Shown: piece after piece, positions 33,680-42,659 of the stretch
Layout: each line of letters begins with the position of its first letter
Numbering within the stretch: the first letter of the stretch is position 1
The notes under the pieces: generated by a model
Databases searched by the model: none
Seen by the model: only the letters and a program-made list of their open reading frames with translations
What the model was told of the DNA's origin: nothing
Assembly: GCF_049959315.1 (NCBI RefSeq)
Contig: NZ_CP188201.1
DNA length: 64,000 bases
From: Serratia proteamaculans_D
GTDB taxonomy: Bacteria > Pseudomonadota > Gammaproteobacteria > Enterobacterales > Enterobacteriaceae
Reading direction: 5' to 3' (one strand)
Program-made: the position numbers and the translations under genes

Positions 33680-34963
33680 ATGAAAAAATCCAATTTCCAC
33701 CGCTGGTTAACGCTGGCGATTATAAGTATAAGCGGCGGCGTGAGTTTTGACTTGGCCTATTTGCGTTATATATATCAAATACCCATGGCGAAATTTATGG
33801 GTTTTTCCAATACCGAAATAGGGTTAATAATGAGCACCTTTGGTATTGCCGCCATTATTCTCTATGCCCCCAGCGGTATTATTGCCGATAAATTTTCCCA
33901 TCGTAAAATAATGACCTTCGCCATGATCGCCACCGGGTTACTGGGCGGACTGATGGCACTCTACCCCCCTTTCTGGATGATGATCCTGATCCAGGTGGCG
34001 TTCGCCATTACCACTATTCTGCTGTTGTGGTCCGTTTCCATCAAGGCGGCATCGCTGCTGGGTGACCATACGGAACAAGGCAAAATCATGGGTTGGATGG
34101 AGGGGCTGCGCGGCGTCGGCGTTATGGCGCTGGCGGTGTTCACCATGTGGGTGTTCTCATTGTTCGCCACCGAAGATCCTAACAGCCTTAAGGCGGTGAT
34201 CCTTATTTACAGCGGCGTGTATATTCTGCTCGGCATTCTTTGTTGGTTCTTTGTCACTGATGGGATCAACAATGCGGCGGACAACGCGGAACCCTCGCGC
34301 CAATTTAACCTTGGCGATATCCTCAGAGTGCTGAAAGTCAGTACCACCTGGTATTGCAGCATGATCATTTTCGGCGTTTACACCATCTATGCCATCCTGA
34401 GTTATTCCACCAATTATCTGACTGAAATGTATGGCATGACGCTAGTGGCCGCCAGTTATATGGGCATTGTCATCAATAAAATTTTCCGCGCCATGTGCGG
34501 CCCGCTCGGCGGCTTGATCACCAGCCACAGCCGGCTGAAATCCCCCACCAGGGTGATCCAGTTGCTGGCGGTGGTCAGTCTGATCACTCTGGTGGCCCTG
34601 TTACTCACCAATCGGCAACCCGCGTCGGTCGCCGTCGGTATCGGCCTGATCCTGCTGTTGGCGTTTACCTGTTATGCCTCACGCGGGCTGTATTTCGCCT
34701 GCATAGGTGAAGCCCGCACGCCCAAATTCATTATGGGGACGACCGTCGGCATCTGCTCGGTGATTGGTTTCCTGCCGGACGTGTTTGTTTATCCGCTGGT
34801 CGGGCACTGGCAAGACACCCTGCCCGCCGCCGAGGCCTACCGCAATATGTGGCTGATGGGCCTGGTCGCCACCGGTTTGGTGGTGGTGTTTACTTATCTG
34901 TTGTTCAACAAGATCAAAACTGCCGACGCTAAAACCATAACCCCAAAACCGGCCGTCGGATAA
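33680..34963 (+). CDS. MFS transporter
   Basis: A 427-residue, 12-helix major facilitator, with SGGVSFDLAYLRYIYQIPMAKFMGFSNTEIGLIMS at the start and the loop 2-3 motif PSGIIADKFSHRKIM. It resembles the MFS group that imports phosphorylated or uncharged small organic substrates, but I cannot assign a substrate. I chose ATG 33680 with GGGA upstream. First gene of an operon with the FGGY kinase (25-nt gap), preceded by a leader terminator. It probably imports the compound that the kinase phosphorylates. Confidence 0.88.
   Translation: MKKSNFHRWLTLAIISISGGVSFDLAYLRYIYQIPMAKFMGFSNTEIGLIMSTFGIAAIILYAPSGIIADKFSHRKIMTFAMIATGLLGGLMALYPPFWMMILIQVAFAITTILLLWSVSIKAASLLGDHTEQGKIMGWMEGLRGVGVMALAVFTMWVFSLFATEDPNSLKAVILIYSGVYILLGILCWFFVTDGINNAADNAEPSRQFNLGDILRVLKVSTTWYCSMIIFGVYTIYAILSYSTNYLTEMYGMTLVAASYMGIVINKIFRAMCGPLGGLITSHSRLKSPTRVIQLLAVVSLITLVALLLTNRQPASVAVGIGLILLLAFTCYASRGLYFACIGEARTPKFIMGTTVGICSVIGFLPDVFVYPLVGHWQDTLPAAEAYRNMWLMGLVATGLVVVFTYLLFNKIKTADAKTITPKPAVG
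34818..34825 (-). other. KOPS, pointing to dif
   Basis: CCCTGCCC on the + strand (GGGCAGGG on -) matches GGGNAGGG and is oriented towards dif. Confidence 0.5.
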
Positions 34964-34988
34964 GGCATTTTTCTTAAGGAGCGATCGC

Positions 34989-36437
34989 ATGAAGAAGAAG
35001 TATCTGATGGGTGTGGACGTTGGCACCCAAAGCGCAAAAGTGGTGATTTTTGATTTGGACGGCAAGGTCATTTGCGAAGGCAAGCAGCAACTGCGCAAAC
35101 TGGATATCCCCGCACCGTTGTTGGCCGAGCATCCTGATGATGACCTGTGGAATGCTTTAAAAGTGGCGTTCCGCCGCGTGATGCAGCGATTCGCCGACCA
35201 TGGCGGTCAGCCGCAGGACATTGTGTCGATGGGCGTCTGCATCATTCGCTGTTGCCGGGCGTTACTGAAAGAAAACGGTGAGCTGGCCTACCCGGTCATC
35301 AACTGGATGGATAAGCGCCTGAATAAGCCCTATGAGTATATCGAGGCTTATCGGGGCGTGCGCTATGTCACCACCACCTCCGGCTATATCACGCACCGGT
35401 TGACCGGTGAGTTTAAAGATACCTGCGCCAACTATATCGGCTGGTGGCCGATGGACAATGACACACTGGACTGGAGCACCGACCCGCAAGTCTGGCAAAG
35501 CTGCAACCTGACGCGCGATCAGGTTTTTGATGTGGTGAAGCCGGGGGAAATTCTCGGTCATCTCAGCGAACGCGCGGCGCAACAAATCGGCTTGCCTGCC
35601 AGTATTCCGGTGGTGGCGACCGCACACGACAAGGCGGTAGAAGCCCTGGGGGCCGGTTCGCTGGATGAAGGAGTGGCGTTAGTCTCGCTGGGCACCTATA
35701 TCGGTGCCATGGTGCATGGCCATGCCAATGTGAAAAATGCACAGAATTTCTGGCCGTTTCAGGCCTCGATCCCCGGTCGTTATTTGTATGAATGCATGGG
35801 CGTTCGGCGTGGCATGTGGACGGTCAGCTGGTTTCGCGACCAATTTGGTGTCGCAGCGGTGTCTGCTGCCCATGACGCCGGGGTGAGCATCGAAGAGTTG
35901 CTGAACCATGAAGCAGAACGCGTGCCTGCCGGGTGTGAAGGATTAATCACCGTGCATGACTGGGCACCGCCGCCGGAAGCGGAATTCCGCAAAGGCGCGA
36001 TGATCGGTTTCGACGGGCGCCACACCCGGGCGCATATGTATCGTTCCATTCTGGAAGGCATTGCCTTCACCATGAAAAACCACATGGACAAGATGGCGCA
36101 GGAACTGAATACGCCGTTCCGCAGCCTGATCATTTCCGGCGGCGGTGCCAACAGCGACCTGTTTATGCAGATTTTTGCCGACGTGTTTGGTATCCCGACC
36201 CGGCGTAATTTGATGAGCGGTTCTGCTGCGGTGGGTTGTGCCATCAATGCCGGCATGGCGGTGGGCGCATTCGACAGTTATCAGCAGGCAACCGATAAAC
36301 TGGTGAAGGTCGGCGAAAGCTTTACGCCGGACGCCCACAACCACAGTTTTTACCAGCAACTCAATCAGCAGGTTTATCAGCGGGTGAGCACCCATCTCGA
36401 TCCCCTGTTACGTGCGCTCAGTCCCCTGGTGGATTAG
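34989..36437 (+). CDS. FGGY-family carbohydrate/polyol kinase
   Basis: A 482-residue kinase of the glycerol/xylulose/erythritol kinase family. The phosphate-1 motif is MGVDVGTQSAKVVIFDLDGKV, the central ATP/sugar region VVATAHDKAVEALGAGSLDEGVALVSLGTY, and the adenosine motif ISGGGANSDLFMQIFADVFGIP. It lies 25 nt after the MFS gene with AAGGAG before the ATG. Its stop directly abuts the stop of the convergent glpP-like gene. The product is presumably a sugar- or polyol-phosphate that also serves as the signal for the antiterminator. Confidence 0.93.
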   Translation: MKKKYLMGVDVGTQSAKVVIFDLDGKVICEGKQQLRKLDIPAPLLAEHPDDDLWNALKVAFRRVMQRFADHGGQPQDIVSMGVCIIRCCRALLKENGELAYPVINWMDKRLNKPYEYIEAYRGVRYVTTTSGYITHRLTGEFKDTCANYIGWWPMDNDTLDWSTDPQVWQSCNLTRDQVFDVVKPGEILGHLSERAAQQIGLPASIPVVATAHDKAVEALGAGSLDEGVALVSLGTYIGAMVHGHANVKNAQNFWPFQASIPGRYLYECMGVRRGMWTVSWFRDQFGVAAVSAAHDAGVSIEELLNHEAERVPAGCEGLITVHDWAPPPEAEFRKGAMIGFDGRHTRAHMYRSILEGIAFTMKNHMDKMAQELNTPFRSLIISGGGANSDLFMQIFADVFGIPTRRNLMSGSAAVGCAINAGMAVGAFDSYQQATDKLVKVGESFTPDAHNHSFYQQLNQQVYQRVSTHLDPLLRALSPLVD

Positions 36438-37007
36438 TTAAAGCTTTAATTTCCACACGTCATGGTTGGTGGTGGAGACGGCAATAGCCCCGGCTTTTAA
36501 TGCCGTCTGGGCGTCGTCTTCATCACAGACCAAACCACCGGCAATGATCGGCAGATCAATCTTGTCTGCCACCCATCCCAACACTTTCGGCATACAGCCC
36601 GGCAGGATCTCAATACAGTCCGGCGTGGACTGCGCCACCTGTTTGTCGACGTTATTAAAGGAGATGGAATCGAGGATAAACAACCGGTGAATGGCATAGA
36701 ACCCTTGCTGACGTGCGGCTTTCACCATTGAGGTTTTGGTACTGATGATGCCGTCGGCGGCCGTCACGATCTTCAGAAAGTTAATCACGATTTCTTTGTT
36801 GGAACTGCCTTCCAGCAGATCAACGTGCACAAAGGCGTATTTCCCGGCTTCTTTAATCTGCTGCACGATGCGCCCGATATTACAGATGTTGCCGTAGAGC
36901 ACCGAAATAATCCGGCAATCCGACTTCACTGCGGCCTGCAGGCTTTCATTATCTTTTACTGCGGCAATCACCGGATGCAGTTTTAACAACTCAACAATTG
37001 AAGACAC
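36438..37007 (-). CDS. glpP: GlpP-type glycerol-3-phosphate-responsive antiterminator
   Basis: A 189-residue protein matching the length (about 190) and full signature of Bacillus GlpP: FVHVDLLEGSSNKEIVINF, ADGIISTKTSMVKAA, IHRLFILDSIS, PDCIEILPGCMPKVL, PIIAGGLVCDEDDAQTALKAGA and AVSTTNHDVWK. GlpP is a TIM-barrel RNA-binding regulator that, with glycerol-3-phosphate, stops a leader terminator from forming. The GTG start has GGGG 6 nt upstream. It is tail-to-tail with the FGGY kinase with no spacer. The two leader terminators at 33323-33380 and 33604-33653 are the obvious targets. The ligand may be another polyol phosphate. Confidence 0.93.
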   Translation of the reverse strand: MSSIVELLKLHPVIAAVKDNESLQAAVKSDCRIISVLYGNICNIGRIVQQIKEAGKYAFVHVDLLEGSSNKEIVINFLKIVTAADGIISTKTSMVKAARQQGFYAIHRLFILDSISFNNVDKQVAQSTPDCIEILPGCMPKVLGWVADKIDLPIIAGGLVCDEDDAQTALKAGAIAVSTTNHDVWKLKL

Positions 37008-37100
37008 GTTTTTCCCCAGTCAGGCCCGTCCGTAGGGGGAACGGGCAATGTTCATTAACAATAAGGTAACACACCCACACACCGGTATCGCCACGTCTGC

Positions 37101-38018
37101 TCAAACCACCGCCATCATGCCCGACATCGGTTCAGGAAGCTGTGATAGCTGCACAATTTCCTCCTGCAGCCAGTCATGAAAGTAACCTACCCGCGGTAAA
37201 TCGCGCTTACCGGGCGGAATTTCCAGCCAGTAGCCATTGCGACTTTTCAACTCTAGCGGTGACAGTAACACCAACAGCCCGCTTTGCAGTTCATTACGGA
37301 TCATCAATCGGTCCAGCACCGCATAGCCGGCACCGGTAATGCAGGCGTTAATCACCTGATCCTGAGTGCTGAATTCCAACCCGCTCTGCTGACCGGCAAT
37401 CACTTGCCCCGCTGCCGCCAACCAGCACGCCCAGTTATCCAGCCGGATATCACCGTTCAGAATGTGCAACTGCGGCTGGGTATGCAACGGCGGGAAAGCC
37501 TCGTTGACCATCAATAAAGGGCTGCCGACCAGCACCAGCCGTTCATGGCATAACCATTCCCCACTGACGGCACAATCGGCCGGTTCGCCAAAACGAATGG
37601 CACAGTCAAAGTCGCAGTATTTTTGCCGAGTTTCGCTGATCAGGGCGATCTGCAACTGGCTGTTGCGGCGACGTAACGCCACCAGTCGCGGTGCCAGCCA
37701 GCGGGTCGCGAAGGTCGGCGCCACCTGTAACCGCAAATGCTGCAACGGATTGTGCAGCTGTACCTGTTGGATGCCCTCCTCGAGGATATCCAATGACTGC
37801 CGTACCCGCGGTAACAGCAAAATTGCATCCTGAGTCAGTGCCAGGCCGCTGTGGCTACGGATAAACAGCAATTTACCCAGGAATTCCTCAAGCTGTTTGA
37901 TCTGACGACTGGCCGCGCTTTGAGTAATAAACAATGCCTCTGCCGCCTTGCTGAAACTCAGCGTACGGCAGGTTTCTTCAAATACACGCAACATACTGAG
38001 TGATGGAAGTTTTCTCAC
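37101..38018 (-). CDS. LysR-family regulator, GcvA-like
   Basis: A 305-residue LysR regulator: PSLSMLRVFEETCRTLSFSKAAEALFITQSAASRQIKQLEEFLGKLLFIR. The start is GTG 38018. Divergent from the MFS-Fae-aldo/keto reductase-aldehyde dehydrogenase operon, with a 240-nt shared region; probable regulator of that operon. Upstream of the glpP-like gene on the same strand (93-nt gap) but not tightly linked to it. Confidence 0.93.
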   Translation of the reverse strand: MRKLPSLSMLRVFEETCRTLSFSKAAEALFITQSAASRQIKQLEEFLGKLLFIRSHSGLALTQDAILLLPRVRQSLDILEEGIQQVQLHNPLQHLRLQVAPTFATRWLAPRLVALRRRNSQLQIALISETRQKYCDFDCAIRFGEPADCAVSGEWLCHERLVLVGSPLLMVNEAFPPLHTQPQLHILNGDIRLDNWACWLAAAGQVIAGQQSGLEFSTQDQVINACITGAGYAVLDRLMIRNELQSGLLVLLSPLELKSRNGYWLEIPPGKRDLPRVGYFHDWLQEEIVQLSQLPEPMSGMMAVV

Positions 38019-38258
38019 GATCCACAGCGCCTCTGTTCAGCAACCTATCTGTTAACCATATGTTGCTAATTTGCAGTTATTCGCCAGCCTCTGTGGCGCT
38101 TATTTCTGTAAAACCAGAAGCCGATCACATGCATTTTCCACCTGAGGGTATGACTAAAACGCACTCGCCGAGTACCCCGTTCTGCTGCCACATTGTTCAC
38201 GCATTCAAAACAAAAATCTAACAATAACCCTACACCGCTCCTACCGGAGGACAGGTCA

Positions 38259-39620
38259 ATGCAAAATATGACATCGCAACAAATTCGTATGGATGACGTT
38301 CCTTTAAACCGATTCCATCTCAAAATCGCCGGACTGACGTTTGGTGCCCACTTCACTGACGGCTACGTACTGGGCGTCATTGGTTTCGCCCTGGCACAAA
38401 TCAAACCCCAAATGGGGATCTCCGCCTTTTGGGAAGGCATGCTCGGCAGCTCAGCGTTGATCGGGCTGTTTATCGGTAGCCTGGCCCTCGGCTGGATCGC
38501 CGATCACATTGGACGGCAAAAAATATTCTGCTTCAGCTTTGTGGTGATCACCCTCGCCTCTGCGCTGCAGTTCTTTGCCACTACGCCGGAGCAACTGTTC
38601 CTGTTGCGGGTCATGGTGGGCATCGGGCTCGGCGGTGACTTTTCTGTCGGGCATACCATGCTTGCCGAGTTCTCCCCGCGTAAACACCGTGGCGTACTGC
38701 TGGGTTCCTTCAGCGTGATTTGGACCTTCGGCTATGTTGCGGCCGGATTTGCCGGTCACTTCCTGACGGCGATGGGCCCGGATGCCTGGCGTTGGCTACT
38801 CTCGTCTTCTGCAGTGCCGGCATTCATCATCCTGATCATGCGTATCGGCACGCCGGAATCCCCTCGCTGGCTGCTGGGCAAAGGCCGACGCGAACAGGCC
38901 ATGGCGATTGTTCACCGCTATTTCGGCCCGAATGTGATGCTGGTCGGTGAAGCGCCGACCCTCAGTAAACCGCGCTTTATGTCGCTGTTTGGCCCCCTTT
39001 ATCGTCGTCGTACCGCCTTCAACAGCCTGTTCTTTGTCTGTCTGGTGATCCCGTACTTCGCGATTTATACCTTCTTGCCGTCGATTTTGCAGGTGATGGG
39101 CCTGGATCAAAACTTCTCTACCGATCTGTTGCTCAATGGTCTGCTGATCGTCGGAGCGCTGCTGGGTATTGTGCTGACCATGTTCTGCTCACGGCGGGGT
39201 TTCCTGATTGGCGCCTTCGTGTTCCTGGCCGCCTGTCTGATTCTGCTGAGCCTCATTCCCGCCAGCCAAACGGCCTGGCTGATTGCCCTGTTTGCCGCCT
39301 TCACGCTGGTGATGTCGGCCGTCAGCAACCTGGTCGGCGTTTTCCCGGCGGAAAGCTTCCCGACGGAAGTGCGATCGATGGGCGTCGGCTTCGCCACCTC
39401 AATGAGCCGTTTGGGATCGGCTATCGGCACCGGTCTGTTGCCGTTGGCAATTGTCCACTATGGCATGCCCGCCACCACCGGCATTTTGGCGGTGATTTTA
39501 ATTATTGGCGCACTGGTCTCCATCGCCTGGGCGCCGGAAACCAAAGGATTAACCCTGGTGGATGCCAGCCAGGATCCTGCACAGCGCGCAGAAAATGCTT
39601 TGCTGACATCAGCTAAATAA
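38259..39620 (+). CDS. MFS transporter, aromatic acid/metabolite:H+ symporter type
   Basis: A 453-residue member of the sugar-porter/AAHS-like MFS group: GYVLGVIGFALAQIKPQMGIS, the motif LGWIADHIGRQKIF, VMVGIGLGGDFSVGHTMLAEFSPRKHRG and the C-terminal EVRSMGVGFATSMSRLGSAIG. ATG 38259 follows GGAGGACAGG; the upstream in-frame start at 38193 has no ribosome site. First gene of the operon with the Fae homolog (30-nt gap). It should import the carbon source of this operon. Confidence 0.9.
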   Translation: MQNMTSQQIRMDDVPLNRFHLKIAGLTFGAHFTDGYVLGVIGFALAQIKPQMGISAFWEGMLGSSALIGLFIGSLALGWIADHIGRQKIFCFSFVVITLASALQFFATTPEQLFLLRVMVGIGLGGDFSVGHTMLAEFSPRKHRGVLLGSFSVIWTFGYVAAGFAGHFLTAMGPDAWRWLLSSSAVPAFIILIMRIGTPESPRWLLGKGRREQAMAIVHRYFGPNVMLVGEAPTLSKPRFMSLFGPLYRRRTAFNSLFFVCLVIPYFAIYTFLPSILQVMGLDQNFSTDLLLNGLLIVGALLGIVLTMFCSRRGFLIGAFVFLAACLILLSLIPASQTAWLIALFAAFTLVMSAVSNLVGVFPAESFPTEVRSMGVGFATSMSRLGSAIGTGLLPLAIVHYGMPATTGILAVILIIGALVSIAWAPETKGLTLVDASQDPAQRAENALLTSAK

Positions 39621-39650
39621 CACCATCTTATTGAAAACAGGAGTAATGAC

Positions 39651-40154
39651 GTGGAAATGTATATCGGTGAAGGCTTTGAGGGGAATGGCGTAAACGCCTC
39701 GCACATCAATATTATGATTGGACCGCGTGATGGCGTGGTCGGTCAGGCATTTTCTTCCAGCCTGGCGTCCCCCAGCCAGGGCCACTGCCCGTTTATGGTG
39801 GTGGTGAAACCCAATGTGCCGACCAAGCCAATGACCCTGTATGTCAACAAGGCTGAAATCAGCGGCGAACTGCATGGCAACGCCACCTGGGGAGCCTCTC
39901 AGGCGGCGATCGCCAAAGCGGTGGCCGAAGCCTTGCTTGAAGGTATTCTGCCGCCGGAGGCCGAAGACCAGTGGTGTATCGTGACTGCCAACTGGGTCAA
40001 CCCGGCCTGCAACAATCTTGATGAGGTGTATGGCAATAACTATCGCGCCTGCCGTCAGGCGATCCACGCCGCGATGAATCGCTTACCCAACCGCAGCCAG
40101 CTGGCCGACGCCCTGCCGCAATTGGCTAACCCCTTCTATACGCCGCGTGCCTGA
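39651..40154 (+). CDS. fae: Formaldehyde-activating enzyme (Fae) homolog
   Basis: A 167-residue protein collinear with methylotroph and archaeal Fae. Shared features: IGEGFEGNGVNASHINIMIGPRDG, with His18 at the place of the catalytic His17; MVVVKPNVPTKPMTLYVNKAEI; QAAIAKAVAEALLEGILPPEAED; a YGNNYRACRQAI segment near 130; and NPF near the end. Fae joins formaldehyde to tetrahydromethanopterin, a cofactor not known in Enterobacterales. The role here is therefore open: another carbonyl compound or pterin, or a sugar-phosphate reaction. Start GTG with AGGAG 7 nt upstream. Between an MFS gene and an aldo/keto reductase in one operon. Confidence 0.9.
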   Translation: MEMYIGEGFEGNGVNASHINIMIGPRDGVVGQAFSSSLASPSQGHCPFMVVVKPNVPTKPMTLYVNKAEISGELHGNATWGASQAAIAKAVAEALLEGILPPEAEDQWCIVTANWVNPACNNLDEVYGNNYRACRQAIHAAMNRLPNRSQLADALPQLANPFYTPRA

Positions 40155-40164
40155 GGAACATCCC

Positions 40165-41211
40165 ATGGAATACATCAATCTTGGCCATTGTGGGCTGAAA
40201 GTCTCCCGTTTGTGTCTCGGTACCATGAACATGGGTAGCAAGCAGTGGAAACCCTGGATCTTCGACGAACAGCAAAGTGAACCGCTGATCCGCCATGCGT
40301 TGGAGTGTGGCATCAACTTTATCGATCTGGCGGATTTCTACTCCAGCGGTGCGGGCGAAGAAGTGGTGGGTAATATCATTGGGCGTTTGGCCCAGCGTGA
40401 CGAACTGGTACTGGCGACTAAAGTCGGCTACCCGATTGGTGGCGGCGCCAATAACCAGGGGCATTCACGCAAGCACATCATGGCCAGCATTGACGCCAGC
40501 CTGCGCCGCCTGGGTACCGATTATGTCGACATTTACATGCTGCACTATTTCGACGTGAATACGCCGATTGAAGAAACCTGGTCGGCGATGAACGATATCG
40601 TCCGCTCCGGCAAAGCCCGCTATGTCGGCGTATCGACCATGTATGCCTGGCAGCTGGCCAAAATTCTGTGGATTTGTGAGCGCCACGGCTTCGTCAAACC
40701 GATCAACATGCAATTGCAACTCAACTGCGCCTACCGCGAAGAGGAACGGGAGATGATCCCCTTGTGTCGCGACCAGGGACTGGGCGTATCGGTATTCAGC
40801 CCGCTGGCGCGCGGTTTATTAAGCTGCGATTTCAACTCGGTGCGTAACCAGACGGATTTCTTCACTCAGGAAATGTACGCCGACGCTACCTCACGCAACG
40901 TGGCTCAATCGGTCAGCCTGGTGGCGTCGCTACGGGGGATCCCTCCGGCGCAGGTTGCTCAGGCCTGGGTGCTCAGCCACCCGGGGGTCGATTGCATGCT
41001 GGTCGGGGCCGATACGGTGCAACAAATAGACAGCGCCGTCAGTGCCTTGTCTACCCCGCTCAGTGAGGATGAGCGCTACGAACTGGAACGCCACTATACC
41101 CCATGCGATGTCATCAATGATTACACCGCCGGTAAGCGTATAACGCGCGAAAGCCGCCCGGCCAACGGGCTATTTGCCATGGACAATATCGAGACAAGGA
41201 ACATTGCATGA
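40165..41211 (+). CDS. Aldo/keto reductase
   Basis: A 348-residue aldo/keto reductase (TIM barrel) of the YajO/Gpr-like NADPH group. Catalytic tetrad visible: Asp and Tyr in IDLADFYSS, Lys in LATKVGYP and His in YMLHYFD. The nucleotide-binding C-terminal part has QVAQAWVLSHPGVDCMLVGADTVQQ. ATG 40165 has GAGGA upstream; the GTG at 40147 would overlap the fae-like gene. It overlaps the next gene by 4 nt (ATGA), so they are translationally coupled. It would reduce an aldehyde or ketone (or oxidise an alcohol) in the pathway that the Fae homolog serves. Confidence 0.93.
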   Translation: MEYINLGHCGLKVSRLCLGTMNMGSKQWKPWIFDEQQSEPLIRHALECGINFIDLADFYSSGAGEEVVGNIIGRLAQRDELVLATKVGYPIGGGANNQGHSRKHIMASIDASLRRLGTDYVDIYMLHYFDVNTPIEETWSAMNDIVRSGKARYVGVSTMYAWQLAKILWICERHGFVKPINMQLQLNCAYREEEREMIPLCRDQGLGVSVFSPLARGLLSCDFNSVRNQTDFFTQEMYADATSRNVAQSVSLVASLRGIPPAQVAQAWVLSHPGVDCMLVGADTVQQIDSAVSALSTPLSEDERYELERHYTPCDVINDYTAGKRITRESRPANGLFAMDNIETRNIA

Positions 41212-42659
41212 CTGACTATTCTTCTTTACTGCGCAACGGTTGGTACTGTGGCGGCCAATGGCGCACCAGTACCCAGCACTATCAGGTCAGCAATCCCGCC
41301 ACCGGTGAATCGGTAGCCGAGGTTGCCTCGGTCGGCAGCGCAGAAACCAACGAGGCCATTGCAGTTGCCGCCGCGGCCCTGCCGGCGTGGCGTGCCATGC
41401 CCGCCAAGGCACGAGCACAAATCCTGCAACGCTGGTTTCAACTGATCATGGAAAATCAGGCGGCACTGGCTGAGCTGATGGTGACCGAGCAAGGCAAGGT
41501 ATTGAGCGAAGCCCAGGGCGAAGTCGCTTACGCCGCCAGCTTTATCGAATGGTTTGCCGAAGAAGCCAAACGTGCTTATGGGCAGACCATTCCGGCGACC
41601 AAAACCGGTAACCAAATTATCACCTTTAAAGAGCCGGTCGGCGTGATTGCTGCCATCACGCCGTGGAATTTCCCACTGGCGATGCTGACGCGCAAATTAG
41701 GCCCCGCGCTGGCGGCCGGTTGCACCGCCGTGATCAAGCCCGCTAACGAGACGCCGCTTTCCGCCTTTGCGCTGATCGTCCTGGCCGAACTTGCGGGAGT
41801 GCCGCCAGGGGTGATTAACGCCGTATCCGGTAATACCCCAGCCATCGGTACCGCACTGATGGCCAGCCCGCGGGTGCGAAAAGTGTCGTTTACCGGCTCC
41901 ACGCCGGTCGGCAAACTGCTGATGCGCCAGGCGGCGGATACGGTAAAAAAACTGTCGCTGGAGTTGGGCGGTAATGCGCCGTTTATCGTGTTCGACGATG
42001 CCGATCTGGATGCCGCGGTGGCGGGCGCAATGGCGGCCAAATTCCGTAACAGCGGCCAAACCTGCGTGTGCGTCAATCGCTTCTACATTCAGGACGGCAT
42101 TTACGACCGCTTTGTCCAGCGGCTGACCGATGCCGCGCGGGCATTGAAAGTGGCTCCCGGCATGACGCCAGGCGCGCAGCAAGGCCCGTTAATCCACCTG
42201 AAAGCGGTAGAAAAAGTGGAGGCTCATCTGCAGGATGCTATAAACCAGGGGGCGCGACTGATGTGCGGTGGAGAACGCCACCCGCTTGGTGGCTCCTTCT
42301 TCCAGCCAACGGTGTTGGCCGATGCCGACGAACGGATGCAGTTGGCGCATGAGGAAACGTTCGGCCCGCTGGCCGCCTGCTTCCGCTTCCACGATGAAGA
42401 TGAGGCTATCCGCCGCGCCAATGACACGCCCTTTGGGCTGGCGGCTTACCTGTATACCCGCGATTTGGCACGCGCATTTCGTGTGACGCGTCAGCTCGAA
42501 AGTGGCATGGTTGGCATCAACGAAGGTATTATTTCGACCGAGGTCGCTCCCTTTGGCGGTGTCAAAGAATCCGGGCTGGGTCGTGAAGGCGCCGCCATCG
42601 GGCTTGATGAGTATCTCGAAACCAAATACGTCAACCTCGGGCAACTTGCGGGCGAATAA
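41208..42659 (+). CDS. Aldehyde dehydrogenase, succinate-semialdehyde dehydrogenase-like
   Basis: A 483-residue NAD(P)-dependent aldehyde dehydrogenase like GabD. Catalytic Glu252 in LELGG and Cys286 in GQTCVC; the EPVGVIAAITPWNFPLAM and FTGSTPVGKLL motifs are complete. The start overlaps the aldo/keto reductase stop by 4 nt. Last gene of the operon, convergent and overlapping by 29 nt with the MarR-GNAT gene. It probably oxidises an aldehyde to the acid as the end step; the semialdehyde nature of the substrate is only suggested by family likeness. Confidence 0.94.
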   Translation: MTDYSSLLRNGWYCGGQWRTSTQHYQVSNPATGESVAEVASVGSAETNEAIAVAAAALPAWRAMPAKARAQILQRWFQLIMENQAALAELMVTEQGKVLSEAQGEVAYAASFIEWFAEEAKRAYGQTIPATKTGNQIITFKEPVGVIAAITPWNFPLAMLTRKLGPALAAGCTAVIKPANETPLSAFALIVLAELAGVPPGVINAVSGNTPAIGTALMASPRVRKVSFTGSTPVGKLLMRQAADTVKKLSLELGGNAPFIVFDDADLDAAVAGAMAAKFRNSGQTCVCVNRFYIQDGIYDRFVQRLTDAARALKVAPGMTPGAQQGPLIHLKAVEKVEAHLQDAINQGARLMCGGERHPLGGSFFQPTVLADADERMQLAHEETFGPLAACFRFHDEDEAIRRANDTPFGLAAYLYTRDLARAFRVTRQLESGMVGINEGIISTEVAPFGGVKESGLGREGAAIGLDEYLETKYVNLGQLAGE

